Of a DNA stretch of 64,000 nucleotides, positions 46,025 through 58,435 are shown in pieces; positions within the stretch are counted from its first letter, which is position 1; every line of letters begins with the position of its first letter. The notes under the pieces were generated by a model. It saw nothing but the letters and a program-made list of their open reading frames with translations. It was not told where the DNA came from and did not search any database. This stretch comes from Liolophura sinensis (lineage: Eukaryota; Mollusca; Polyplacophora; Chitonida; Chitonidae), in contig NC_088303.1 of the NCBI RefSeq assembly GCF_032854445.1, positions 35,817,265 to 35,881,264 of the forward strand. The letters run 5' to 3'. The translations under genes were made by a program, and so were the position numbers.

Positions 46025-46140
46025 AAGATGCGGTCGCTGTGAGCTCAAGTCGGCTTCCTCTCCGGTCGTACGTGGCAAGGTCTGCCTTCCTGTGACGTCA
46101 GGGTTCCTGGACTCTGATGGTATGGTCCATAAAGCTCACC
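46025..46140 (+). mobile_element. Family A SINE head fragment
   Basis: GCGGTCGCTGTGAGCTCAAG (B-box region) is followed by CGGCTTCCTCTCCGGTCGTA and CGTGGCAAGGTCTGCC. These are the 5' blocks of family A in sense orientation. It stops in the body and has no tail. Confidence 0.7.
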
Positions 46141-46463
46141 TTAGAATTCAGATGTTTGAATGCCTTTAACTCTCTTCACATAGAACTTTAAAAAAAATAA
46201 ATGAAAACTTATAAAATAACAACTTATAAAATGTCGTGTTACACAGTTTGAATAATGATTTCATTTAAGTGCTTAAATAATTCCTTGGGTCTTTCCGGCA
46301 TCATCAAAAACTGTCGACTGTTTCTTTTTACATGGTACTGTCCCAATTTCTTACTATAAACTGTGTGTTTTACTACTTCTTACGTGGCTTTTGTTGAACA
46401 TTTCTTTGAGATTGGTATTGTGATCATTGACCTGGAACGTTCAGTACGGTTCCTGATTGGTAT

Positions 46464-46588
46464 ACGAATGTCTGTTATGAGGTTTATTCAGAATATGAAT
46501 GCCTCTCTTATCAGATTTATAAGGAATACGAATATGTGTTGTGAGGTGTATAACGGATATGAATGATTCTCAGATGAGGTTTATAACA
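46464..46588. repeat. 31-36-base degenerate tandem repeat, about 4 units
   Basis: Units begin ATGAATG or ACGAATR and continue with GAGGTTTAT-like sequence. Confidence 0.65.
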
Positions 46589-47407
46589 CCCTTTTCAAGA
46601 ACTTGTCTCAAAAAGGGCGGTGTCCAGATCTATGTTTCCAGGAATACTGCCGGCCAGGCGTTGACTATACACGCACGTACATATACGGCCTTTCGTCAGG
46701 TAAATGATGTGACAAGCCAACTAGCCGCTTTCAACATCAATTGTGAAGATTCCATATTCTAACATGAAGAAAATATTAGGTTTTCCCATAAATATATGCT
46801 GAAATATTGGCGTTTTGAATAACATACATGTCCACAGGACGTCTCCACAAATCCTTCATTTGAACTGTTTTTAAGTTTGCCTACTATTGAGAATGGTGCC
46901 AAAGAGCAAAACGTCCTTGGATTTGCCTTGGATCTATACACTCAGTGTTACGTCATCCCGCTGTGTAGCCGGCACCAAATAATGGCCCTGCATGACTTCA
47001 GCGGCTTCATGCGCAGTCGCTAGGTAAATACCTTACTCTAATAGACGTTGCCCACAGGACACCACACCAGAGCAAAATTAATTCTACCTAAACCTTTATC
47101 CAGGGCTAACCGAGCGGAATCTGACATCGACCATCTTCTACCCGATTGAGTCTACTGGAGCTATAATCCCTGGGGGGGTCCCATTCTAAAACGCACGTGA
47201 TATCATCCTTTATATTTCAATAATTTCCGAGTGACGAAACTACAAAACTTGTAGACTAACTTTATTGTGAAATATAGCTCTGTGTGCATTGTGCTCATTT
47301 TATTTAAATGATTTAAGACGCACCACTGTCAGTTAACATCTTTTAAGAAATTGGAAGGCGTTCATTTTTTTATGGTAGGCATTGCGTTTAACCACAGTCA
47401 TTCATTA
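46589..47407. other. No gene recognised
   Basis: Unique-looking sequence. A G run lies at 47173-47179. Confidence 0.4.
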
Positions 47408-47497
47408 ATTCTTTCGTAAAATTTATTTATTGACTGATATGTGTTTTATGCCGTATACTCAATGGCGTTATAATGGGCGGAACATTCTTTGGTAAAA
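47408..47497 (-). mobile_element. Very short 5'-truncated family A SINE with 14-base duplication
   Basis: ATTCTTTCGTAAAA (47408-47421) and ATTCTTTGGTAAAA (47484-47497) flank a 62-base SINE 3' end. On the plus strand that end shows TTTATTTATTGACTGATATG, GTTTTATGCCGTATACTC and TTATAATGGGCGG. Sense is minus. Confidence 0.88.
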
Positions 47498-49320
47498 AGT
47501 CGTCATCGTGTGTTGCATAATGTTAGACGTTTTTCTCAGACTCGAATTGGTCGCTTTGTTTAATTATAAAGCTATAAAGAGCTTTATCGTTTAATGGTTG
47601 ATAAACTTATATATATTAGATCGTGCTCGAAAATCGATACGATTGAACTCCGTATAATTGACACATTTGTACAACTGATTACCTCACAAATTATAGATTT
47701 TTATAGAATTGACCAAAAGAAAAAAACATGAAAGAGTGGTCTTCAGGACCGAAGGCTTCTTTTGGTTGCACTAATTTTGTCACTTAAATATATGGCTTAC
47801 ATACTTGCGTTCCAAATGTCAATTATATGATCTGGTATATGAGACAGAACCACGTTAGATAGGATGGACAACTAAAGGAACAACATGTACGCATATGTTT
47901 GGGGCGGGGTGGGTGTAATTAGAGTAGAAATCACAGATTCGCTCCATAGACACGTGGTTCCGTTCTGAAATGGACAAAAGTAAATAGGTCTGTGTGGTAT
48001 ACGTAATATCCGTGTGTCACCATAACTATAGCAAGATCCGTCACCCCTGTTATTTCACCACCACCATCCCCACCCACCCATGTCCTCCTCTCATAACACC
48101 ACTGTCAGCACCACCAACAAACTACTCCCATTTCTCCACCCAGACCGTCGGTAGGCAAATTAAAAAGGCAATAATTTACGACTTTCATCCAAATGGCCAC
48201 CAACTGTTTCGACCTGCTGTCATTCCTTCGGTACAGTTATTTCCTTGTAGCGTGCATCAATTAAACAGGTTAATGCTACACATGATATGCAGTGAGGAAA
48301 TCTCTAAACTGCACTATACACATACATGCATAATACACACGTCTGTATAACCTGTAATATGTCGAAATAAATACAAATTATTGGTTTATGCTATATCAAT
48401 AACTAGAACTGCGTTATCAGGAATGCATATAAATATAAATAAGTAATGGTTATGAGGAATGTAATTAAAGATAGTTTGCATTTTGCTACTAACAGTGCCT
48501 GTCTCCATACATTTAGGCTACAAATATATATGGCTATGCATTCAACAGTGGTCAACACAATATAACGTACCGGTAAAGTAAGCTATCTCAGACAATGGTT
48601 CACGTTTATTATTTACGAATCTTTTGAGAATAACCTAATTTGCAATTAACGCCTGTTGTTATAACGAAAGATTCGGCATGCATGTATGCTTTTACTATTT
48701 TGGACACCTTAATTCGTCAGCTTAAGGATTGAAATCGGTTATCTTGGATATCATAAGGCGAGGTAGAAGTAAACTTGCCAAGTGTTGAATGTCCATGTTA
48801 GCCTACTACAGAGCATATCTACTCCTACCACGAGATACAGTGATACGTGACTTGGGTTCCCCCACTACGACTCCTACAAACTGTCTTGCATGCGAATTAG
48901 AACACCAGTTTGCGCAAGTTACACCGTTTATGCATAGCCATATATGGGCCTAGGCCTATAAAGAATCGTCCACAAAGTCTGTCCACTTTGGAACTTCAGG
49001 TTGTCTGGAAAGCTTTATGCAATTCCATGCGTCCACTGAATGAGGCCTATCCATAGATCTAACAGCTAATATATTCCACGTTAGAAGCTGGTCGAAGATA
49101 TAGCCCTATCTAGGTATGAGGCGTATATAGGCATGAATGTGACTATAGGATATTGGACTTTTGGTTCCGGTTCCCAATATACATATACACGGTGTATAGA
49201 ATCGCCAGGAATGCAGGCCTAAATGGTCCACCCCATCCGACAGGTGTTTTTACGGCTATGTCTGCCCGATGAAAGACAAAGCGTTTAGGTAAACACGAGT
49301 GTTGAGCAGAAAGATAAAGA
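47498..49320. other. No gene recognised
   Basis: AT-rich. The stretch 48040-48150 is C-rich (CCACC words). The 118-codon frame at 47994-48350 has no motif. Confidence 0.4.
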
Positions 49321-50095
49321 TAGCCCGGTGACTATTGTGCGTCTACGAAGACTGTTGAATAAACTGGTCGCGGCGACTCTGGAATGTGAAGGAATGGTGG
49401 AGCCCTAGGCCGAATCGAGGCGCCACCTATCGCTATCAGCGGAGATTCGCGACACGCAAATCTACTCTCCGAATTTAGGAAGTTGCCTGTGCCCCAGAGT
49501 GATGACAACACAGACATTCGCCTGACACAGTCCACTGCATGACCTAAATGAAAGAATTCTAAGGTAAGTTAACCGATGTATTAGTCCATTTAACAGGCAC
49601 CAGGTAAGTGCCGAGTGGTCTAGTTGGATAGAGGGACAAACTTTTGGAAACTCTCAAGTTCTCCGATCGGCAACTCAACTCGAAGCCACGGCATAAAGTT
49701 TCGGGCTCGCGCTGAGATTCTTCGCTGACAAAATGGCGGCCAGTGCCATGCGTAAACTTTGGTTCTCGTCAACTGATTCCTTCGGCGATCACACGATTCC
49801 TTCTCGCTGGGGCTTTTAATTTGGGCAAGTGAGTGTAATTAAGCTATTTTGTTACTATGGAGAAGATAAAGTTAACTGTGGGGCGGCTATATCGAGCATA
49901 TGAGATGTACGGTGAGCGCTGTATTTGGAAGAGGGTGTGTGACCTGTGAGCATTGATACTGGCTCAGCCGGTCCTCGCTCACTCTTACACACTGAGGACT
50001 GCAGTCAGTCGTGTCCTATGTAACCTACATTTCACCGCCAACCACCGGCGCCCCATAGCAATCTACCTTTCAGATGCGCCCCGTAAATAGGCAGC
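49320..50095 (+). promoter_or_regulatory. CpG-richer stretch, candidate promoter and first exon
   Basis: CpG dinucleotides are clearly denser here than in flanking sequence, especially 49320-49480 and 49695-49820. At 49561-49569 AAG/GTAAGT is a strong plus-strand splice-donor match. The short ATG frames just upstream stop within a few codons, so any first exon would be non-coding. ATGGCGGCC at 49732 opens a frame of only 28 codons. Without transcript data this is a candidate only; a minus-strand promoter is equally possible. Confidence 0.3.
49612..49700 (+). repeat. tRNA-Leu/Ser-like pseudogene or SINE head
   Basis: GTGCCGAGTGGTCTAGTTGG at about 49609 resembles the A box of tRNA-Leu/Ser. CTCCGATCGG and an eroded B box (AACTCGAAGCC) follow at the spacing of a long-variable-arm tRNA. 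Acceptor-stem pairing is not evident, so it is not called as a working tRNA. Confidence 0.4.
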
Positions 50096-52689
50096 CTTCC
50101 CTCCTGTTCATCACTATTCCATACATTTATTAAGCTCCCAAAATAGCGCCATTTACATAGTCACGGGACAATGTACTTGTTCATGGCCCCATCATCACCA
50201 CAAGTCTATACATTAACGTTCAGTCTTATACTACATGTAAATCAGTGAAGTTACATATACGTCTGTGTAGGCACATACATAACTTCGTCAACACTTAGGC
50301 TCCTGCCTGCGTTGCAGTAAATTAGAAGATGACAAATGCCTTAATTAGATCTCTAAAGCTGCCAGTCAAGTCACCCAGCTAGGGTTTGGTAATAATCACA
50401 TCTTAATATAAATTTTTTTTTTTTAGTTTATAGAATTTTTAAAAATTATTATCTGTTGTCGAATTTCTTGTGACTTCAGTATCTCATTCCTATTTAGTTT
50501 TTCTTTGTTAAGTTCTAGGTTAACTTATTGTCTGCTTTGGAATTTCTGTTCAACTACAATTATAAGCCACTTTCTTTGCAAATAAAATTTTCCTCCTACA
50601 TTATGTTAAGTATACATTGTATGTACTTGAATTTCTTGTCACCCTTCCTGTGCAATTCTGCTAAGATGTACATTGAACTTTCAGCATTATTCACAATGTT
50701 TAAATAAAATATTAAAGCTTTAATTTGGTTCTCAAAATCTTCTGTGTCTTTTCATGTTGATCATCATGTGACGTCAGACATGTTTACATAAGTCTATTGT
50801 CTGTTGCATAAGCGCAGTAAACTCTGGTGTAGATAAGTGACAAATTTGCTGGACCACTTTTCAGAATCTATAATGTGAATCAAAACTGCCTAGAAAGTTT
50901 CCACTGAGCAGCATTCGGTGCAAGTGGGTGATATTCTACTGTATGTTTAGCTGCATTGGCTGTACCCGGTTTGTTGTAGCCCTCAGGCCTAGCAGTCGGT
51001 GCTCAGTTAAATTGGGCCATTATCAGTGTGCCACCCTACATGGCTTTGCACAGGCTGCCTTATCAGACCTTTTGAATGTCAACTGGGCCCCCATTTTGTG
51101 TGGAGAGGTAAATCCCAGCCCTGAGCAAGGTCCACAGCTCATCTCAGGCTGGCACTGTACAATGTTAGCTTTGTACGGGGTCACAGTCTAGAAGCACCTG
51201 AGATTCATACCTGTTAGGAGTGTTGCTCTAGTATATTTGTTCAGTCAGTCTGGCTATACCTGGACAGATTCTCTCCAGGCTATGGTTGGATGCTTGTAGC
51301 CATAGTGGCTGTTCCCTAGCTGGCTTCTCCCAACAGGCACTTGTACAAGTTTTGAACAGCCAGGGAAAGGCACTGCAGTATTCGAGACATCATTCAAGCG
51401 TACAGGAATTCAATATTCTATTGAAAAATGTCTCAGTAGAGTAGTTCACCATGTATTGCTTTTTTTGGCAGCAGGGATCTGGCAATTGACATTTAAGGAA
51501 ACACCCATCTCAATGGCCTTTATACGATAGATATAAATTAAAAAAAAGAAAGAAAAAGAACCCAAAATTTGGTTGGACATATGTAGCTTCCTGTCATCAA
51601 GCCGTTCATCGTAAAATATGATGTTTAACAGATATACAGCACTTTTGGTGGACAGCTGAACATGCTGCAATAGCTTAGTTTCTTTAACTGTTTACTTGGC
51701 TCTATGGAATCTCGGCACATGTATAAATGTAAATTGTTGTTTCAAGAGTACTGTCACATGGCACATGCCAATTGCTACATGCACATGTCAGTATTAACAG
51801 TGATATAAAGGTCAGCAAGCAACATTAACTTTCCATGACACATAGATTTGCTTGTAAGGTACCAGTGTGGTCATGACTGTGGTCATCAACTGCATTTCCC
51901 ATTCCTGTTCCTTCATTTCACATTTAGCGTATTACTTTCAAATGTTTGGAACAAAGGAAAAAGTTATATTTAGCCTAGCAATTTTTATATTGATCTGCTT
52001 GCAGTTGAAGAAGCCTGTTCGGAACAAGGAAGTGAATCTTAGATTCACCTTTGCATTACAATATTTTCATCAATACATTGATTAAAGCAACTGTTATTGA
52101 TTATGAGCTGAGGAAGTACTACTGTTTACAGTCATCTAATTTTCCTCTACATTTACACATGTGTAGTTCTGTTGGTCATGAGAATTTTGTTGAAGTTGAT
52201 TCAGTCAATGGAAAAATTGTATTAAAATAAATAATAATATCTGTCAGAAGTTTGTATTCCTGTCACCTCATTCTTGCTATTAGAGGAAGAATTTTTGATT
52301 CTTGGTGTTATCTTCAAAGAATATTTCCACTTGCACACAAAAATTTCGTATGCTGAAGTTGGGGAATAATTTGGAAATGAAATGTCCCATTATTTTACAC
52401 CTTAAGATTCACATTTCTTGAAAGTTAGTGTTTTGGCCTTTTGTTGTCTTTTTTTATTATTAATGTTTTTTAAGATTCATGTACTAGTACATGTTGTCAC
52501 TAAAGGAGTTGTTTCCTGCTCTTACTCTTTGTGGCGAACTGTGTGTTATCTCAAGACAACAACTTGCTCCACTGTCACATCATTCGTGGCTGCTGTGACA
52601 GTTTCGAAAGAGTCTAAGTCAGTCCAGATTGGGATCCAAGTCTTCTAAGTTAGCAATCTTGAAACTTTGTTGTTTGTTCTCAGCATAGT

Positions 52690-52860
52690 GATAGAAGCCA
52701 AAAGTACTGGTCAGCAAGTACCTTTATAATGTGACACTGGTGGTGTGTCGTGTCTGGTGCCATGACATGATGCACCAGCGAAACAGCAGAATAAGTGTAG
52801 CGGCATTCAGACACCCTGTACAAGCAAAGGTGATGGGCTGACAGAACAGAATTGAGACTG
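52690..52860 (+). repeat. Family C-like SINE body fragment
   Basis: GGTGTGTCGTGTCTGGTGCC and ATGATGCACCAGCGAAACAG are followed by GTAGCGGCATTCAGACACCC. This resembles the family C body (TGTCGTGTCTTTGGCATGAT, then CAGTGGCGCC) at 38806. Old and without a head. Confidence 0.4.
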
Positions 52861-55800
52861 CCGTAGATATAAGATGACACCAACTGAACAGGATAGACAT
52901 AGTGCTGAATGTCATGCTTTTGTAAACCTTAAAATGCAGATGTGTAGTGAAGAGATTTGTTATTGGTCTTAAAAGACAGTCAGGATGATACTCTGTAATC
53001 GAAGTTATAAGTTCAGAAGATTTTCATTAGAGATTGAAATAGAATGTAAAAAATATAATTGTAGTTTTTGTCCTTAAAACCCAGTTTAAATGATGCATGT
53101 ACTTTAATATGAAATGAAAGAGTTCTTTGTATTTAGTTTTATGAAATAGGAGAAGTAAAATCAATTTTGATCAAATGTGAAGACTGAATTTTGTTCTGGG
53201 CCATAGAAGACTGCATGTCCTCTTTGACTGTGTATTGGCAGATGGAGATGCCATTATTCAGTGCTGCTTTACACTGGAATTCTCTGCCAGAGCTTATATG
53301 CACATATACATGTAAGACCTATTGAGATGAAAGGGATATCAAAGAGCAGTTTCAGGAACTTCACCATCTGTTCAAATTTACATGTAGTTTACCATGTACA
53401 GAAAAAATAATTACAGCTTTAGATTAGATCATTGTACAGACGGTATTTGTAAAATTGGAATTGGTGGACAGTGATAACCTTTGTTGTTTTTTTTTTCTGT
53501 TACACATAACGGGCAGAGTTTTTGGAGGCTATTTTTCATGATTTCTTTTTTTATCATCAGTGGTGTAATTATTTCATTCTTTTCAACTTTGAGTTATTCC
53601 TTGTGTGTGCCACTAAAAGACTTGACATACATCATACTCATGCAACCGTGCGCAGGCTATGACGTTTCCTCAATCCTAGCCGCATTTTATACATTATAAG
53701 GGTACCGTTTTGGAAGTTAAAAAATTTCCAGGGATGCTTTGAAAGAATAGGTTAATTTTCCCAAAATACATTATGATATGCAACCTGGCATCATAATAAA
53801 CATTGAGGAATTATGGGGTTATACTTTGGTTACTTTTAAACAAGTCTTCAAGAAACTTACTTTTCTTGGTGCACCTACATATACATGAAGCTACATCTGT
53901 TTAGTTTAGTTTAGTTACTATATTAGTTTTTTCATTATGAAAGTACAAGTACTTAGTAGGCAATAAATTAAGAAATAGCTCTCTCAGCCAATAATGGAAT
54001 ATTTTCTTTGCAGTACATGTGCTTCATTTGTCATCTTTTCCAGAATCAACTGGTCAAAACTGTGGTAACTTCTTTAAATATTTACAGCCTATAAGGTTCC
54101 TAAGTTAATTCCACCATCAATATAATCCATTTGACCAGGTATCAGTCATGCGTGTGTCAGGGCGCGATGTCTTAGTTAGCAGTGAATAGATTAGAGATCA
54201 GGCTTAAGACTCTGGTCGTGTGTGAGGTATTGATACAGGGCCAGGGGATGAACAGTTATAGCACTATTAAACAGAGGGTAGGGACTGGGGAAGCCTCGGG
54301 CTGGGAAAAAGACCACATGTTGCATGGAGCAGCAAATGATGCCAGCTTGTCACAATGAGGATGTCGTCTTACATGTACACATGGTTAATTCCCTCAGAAA
54401 GACAGCTTAAGTCGGTTGTTACTACCCCAGTGTTGATGCCATTTCTGCTTCCCGCCAAGTGCCCCCATATATCTGCCTGAGAGACTGATTGAGCAGGGGC
54501 CCTTGCCTGTGGAGTGGCACGGGACAATCAATTGTATTTACTCCTGCCACGTAGTCAACACACAGCCTACAAGACAAGGCCTCTGTGAAAGTGTCACCCA
54601 ATGGAAATGGTGGGCTAGATGGGCCAGGAAATTGTACCCGAACATCCTGTGTCTCCCCCCCCAATATTATAAAGTTCATATGTGCACAGCATTAGATTAA
54701 CTGTGGAGGCCACTTAAACTGGGGAAGGGGGGGAAACTGGCCCTCTCGCAAACTGGAATTGCCTTTTCCTGGACTGGGAATAAATTATAGCAAGGTCTGT
54801 GGCTGACAAATTCAGGGGGAAAAAAGGTGCTAGGCACAATGTATGAATTTGGAATGATAATAAATATAAAACTTGGTGAGGGACATTTGCTGGCAGATAA
54901 ACTGAATCAATAAAAGGACTGAGGTTATTAAGCAGGCACTCAGCATAAAGGATAGGCAGATTCAGATAGCTCTACAGAAACCTGTTGCTCATTGAGGCGC
55001 TCCACAGGTCTCGCAGAAGACATCACCCTCTGTCACACTCCTCTGGTCTAATATTCGCTCAGTTCAGAGAGGCTGGACAGGATGGCCTGTTTGAAGGTAG
55101 GTGTTGGAATAGTTTTCAAAACAAATTTCTGTCATTTGAAAACATTGCCAGGCTGAAGAATCCTGCTGAATGGTTGTGTTTGTTTGGGTTTGCTTATGCC
55201 ATTATTTTGAGTGACAGGCTGACAATGGTGCCAATATAATACATGTATATAGTCTATGTATAGTTTGGTATGATGAAGGCATGTACACATTTCTATACAG
55301 TTGGATAATTTGGATTGGAGTGTATGTAATATATGGCAGCTATTTAGGCCATGATTCAATGTCCACAAGTTCCATTTATGCCTTGATACTTTGACACTAC
55401 ACATACCCACTTTCATGTTTGTTTTACCTACACACTTCTGGGTTCAAATGATATTGGCTTCATTGTTGCCTTGAATCATTTTGAATTTTTTTCAATTCAG
55501 GGACAGTAGTTAAGTTATGGACGGCAAATAGAATACATCACATAAATCAAAGACACATAACATTATTAGTTGACACTGCTGTGAACAAAGGAAATTGTAT
55601 GTAAGTAAATTATAATGTGAAATAATATGGCAAAACCAATGTTTAGAAAAAGTGCAATAAGGAATATTCTGGTACATCTATTTTCCTTGATACTATAATA
55701 TGTTTTTATTGTTTTAATGGGTTTGTACTTAATCATTGTGTTACTTCTCAGTGTCATTATTAGAAGCATAAATATATTTGAATACATGTTTTTGGATGGT

Positions 55801-56539
55801 ATTTAAACTGCTTTTTCTTCTTGCTGGTTCACAGGAAAACTGCTTACACATGTACATTGTTCCTGTACATGTAGCTTTCAGGAAAAGGATTTTGTTAATT
55901 ATGAAATGGTTTCTGATGTTGATGCCTATTTTATGATGATGATGTAGTTGGTTCTGAATCTGAAGCACTAGAGTTTACGCTAAAGCCAGAGTTTAAAAAT
56001 AAAATATTGAATTAGTAGCTCAATAGTTAGAAATTGTCTGGGATGAACTAAACTTCAATTTCTGTTGAAATCAGGTTGTCCTTTTTTCACTTGTGCACTA
56101 TTCTTGTGTATTATGAAAACTTTATCACAACATATAAGCGTTGTCTGACCTTGCCGCAGGCCTAGCTTTGGTAAAAGTTAAACTCCACGTACATGTTAAG
56201 ACAGAAGTGCATAGGTACATGTATATGTACTTGGAGCAACTATGGAATTGTGATTTATATGTGAATTGTATGTTGGTATTACCACCAAGTTGTCAGTTAA
56301 AGGGCTTTGGGATTTATGATTCTCTGCACACAAGGATTGATTTTTGCCTTGGGTTTGATACCAGTATATGTTCACGTACTAATAATGGCTGTCCCTCACC
56401 GCGTGTGGGGGCCTTGGTGACAAGAAGTGGACGACAACGGCCATGTGGCCGATTGCATAGCGTAATACTTTGTGAAAGACTGTTTGTCTTAAAGAAGTAT
56501 GGGGTGTATGTCACACATGGAAACGTCTGTCATTAACTT

Positions 56540-56830
56540 GCTGAAGGTCGGTGATTTGCCCTGGGCTCTCCAGTTTTCTCCACCCATAAAATAAAACAGA
56601 TATGTAAATAATTAAAAGTGGTTAAATTCAAGAAAGGGTGGAGCGCTCCCTTCCAACTTCTCCGTCTCCTTCTCTGTCTCCCCCCCCCCCCCCCCCCCCC
56701 CCACTTCCTAAATGTAGTGCAGCTGATTGGCCTCTGACCAGTAATTGAGGTTATGGGCTCGAGTCCAGCTCTCACTGGTACAGCTGTGCTTTTAATTCCT
56801 GAGGTTTGGCAGGCGCCTGGTGATGCCCAG
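56540..56830 (+). repeat. Eroded family A-related SINE pieces around a pure C run
   Basis: At 56541-56612, GCCCTGGGCTCTCCAGTTTT with CTCCACCCATAAA resembles the SINE 3' half. At 56738-56830, GAGGTTATGGGCTCGAGTCC is B-box-like and GCAGGCGCCTGGTGATG follows. Between them lie CT-rich sequence and 23 consecutive C (56680-56702). Matches are partial. Confidence 0.4.
56680..56702. repeat. Homopolymer of 23 C
   Basis: A pure C run following CT-rich sequence. Its true length is prone to sequencing error. Confidence 0.9.
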
Positions 56831-58244
56831 TGGGTAAATCTGAATATTTAATTCTTTTGAGTGACAGATTCTTGAATATGGTGCATAGAGGAAAATCTGT
56901 TCTAAAGGTTAATTGGAAAAATTAGATTTTAAGTGAAGAAATTAAAGGAAATGAAAACACAGGGACGCGAATTCTACTCCATAAGTTTGGAATATGTTTG
57001 TATTCATTTTAAAGCATTGCAAGTTATCAAGTGTTAGCAAATTATTATAGTGCAGTTGAAACGAGTAGACCTTTGTTTTTGTGGATAGATGAAGAAAATG
57101 TGTCTGAAAGTTTTTTTGGAGTTTCTTAAAGATACAGTATATAATATTAATTTCTGGAATGGCTGTTGCTTAGGTTACAAGAAGTTCAGAAAATGAGAAC
57201 AGGATGTTGGAAAATCCCAATTTCTGGTGGCATTTCCATTACAGACAATATTAGTTTTTCCTGCTCTCTCTTTTAGGCCAATGTGTTACTAATCCATCTC
57301 TGTTTGGCATGGTGAAATTGGATATGTTCTGCAGGTCTGCTAGCCACAGAATTCCATCGTAGACACTCTGACTTTAGACCTGATCTACATGCACATGTAC
57401 TTCCAGAAGTGCCTAAGCTGGACTGGTATTCATTGGTTGGCAGGCAACACACTTTTGGGGGTTGATTCGTTGCCACAAAAACGTTTAGGCGTGCTCTAAA
57501 GGCAAAGTCTTTGACTCCAGTCGACTTTTTTCTGTCTGTACAATGTAGGCTTCTGTTGGAGCTAGTAGCTTGTAGCATTTCCTTTTGGCCTAGGTATGCC
57601 TGGAGTTATTTTTACACATGGTGCCTCGGTGCCTCTGCCATAAGGTCCTATCTTGGATCCAGACTAGCTCTTGGAGAACTCCGAAATTAAAGATTGGTGG
57701 TGCTAGCAATGTGCGAAAAATACAGGATTCCAGACTGAACGGTTAGTCTGTGCTAGCTTCCTCCGCTGCTCTGCCCAGACATACATGTAGCTGGCACTTG
57801 GTGAGCACATGTGGAACTCGGTTCTGGAGATATGGGGGGTAGCCTCCAAAAAATTAGCCAAATACATTTGGGGGGTTTTGAGTGTTAGTAATCGACCTTA
57901 GTTTGGGTGACTTTCTAGCTGCTCCTGTGTCTCTACTACCCCCTAACAGCAGTGCTCACAGATTGACTTTTGAGGTATGTAAGGATTGTAAGTAGGTGCA
58001 GTTTAGATTTAGAATATTTATTTACATTGTTACATTATTGTCTACATAGCCATGATTTAATACATACCTGTGCAACTAACAGTGAGCATGTACTGAAGGC
58101 AGTGCATTTATTCTTGCTTTTTTATTATTTATTTCTTTTCATTATTTGCTTGGGAAGGATGTATTGATGGCGGAGGTTGAGTGTTGCAAGCATTTGCAAA
58201 AGCTCATTCTATTGGATTGTTAATGGTAATGATGGTCAGTTTTA

Positions 58245-58435
58245 TGGCTGAAGGAAACAGTAGTACCTGAAGTAAACCACTGACCTTTGGCAAGTTACTG
58301 ACAAACTTTCCTAAGTGCCATGTATAGATGAGCACACGCAAGTGGTATTGAACAAACTTTTCATAGTGCCAACAACAAGAGCAGCATTGTTGGCCACTTG
58401 TAGTCACCAAGGTCTGAAGAGCAGTGGGAATCTGA
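58245..58435 (-). repeat. Possible old family B SINE copy
   Basis: On the plus strand, TTTATGGCTGAAGGAAACAG, ACTGACAAACTTTCCTAAG and TGTAGTCACCAAGG follow the order of family B blocks (TTATGGGTGGA, AACTTTCCCACGTG, TGTCACCATGGCCCC). Weak, by eye. Confidence 0.3.

Noticed and set aside
46094-46101. TGACGTCA as a promoter CRE
   Set aside because: It lies next to a family A SINE head fragment with no other promoter feature; likely chance or repeat-derived.
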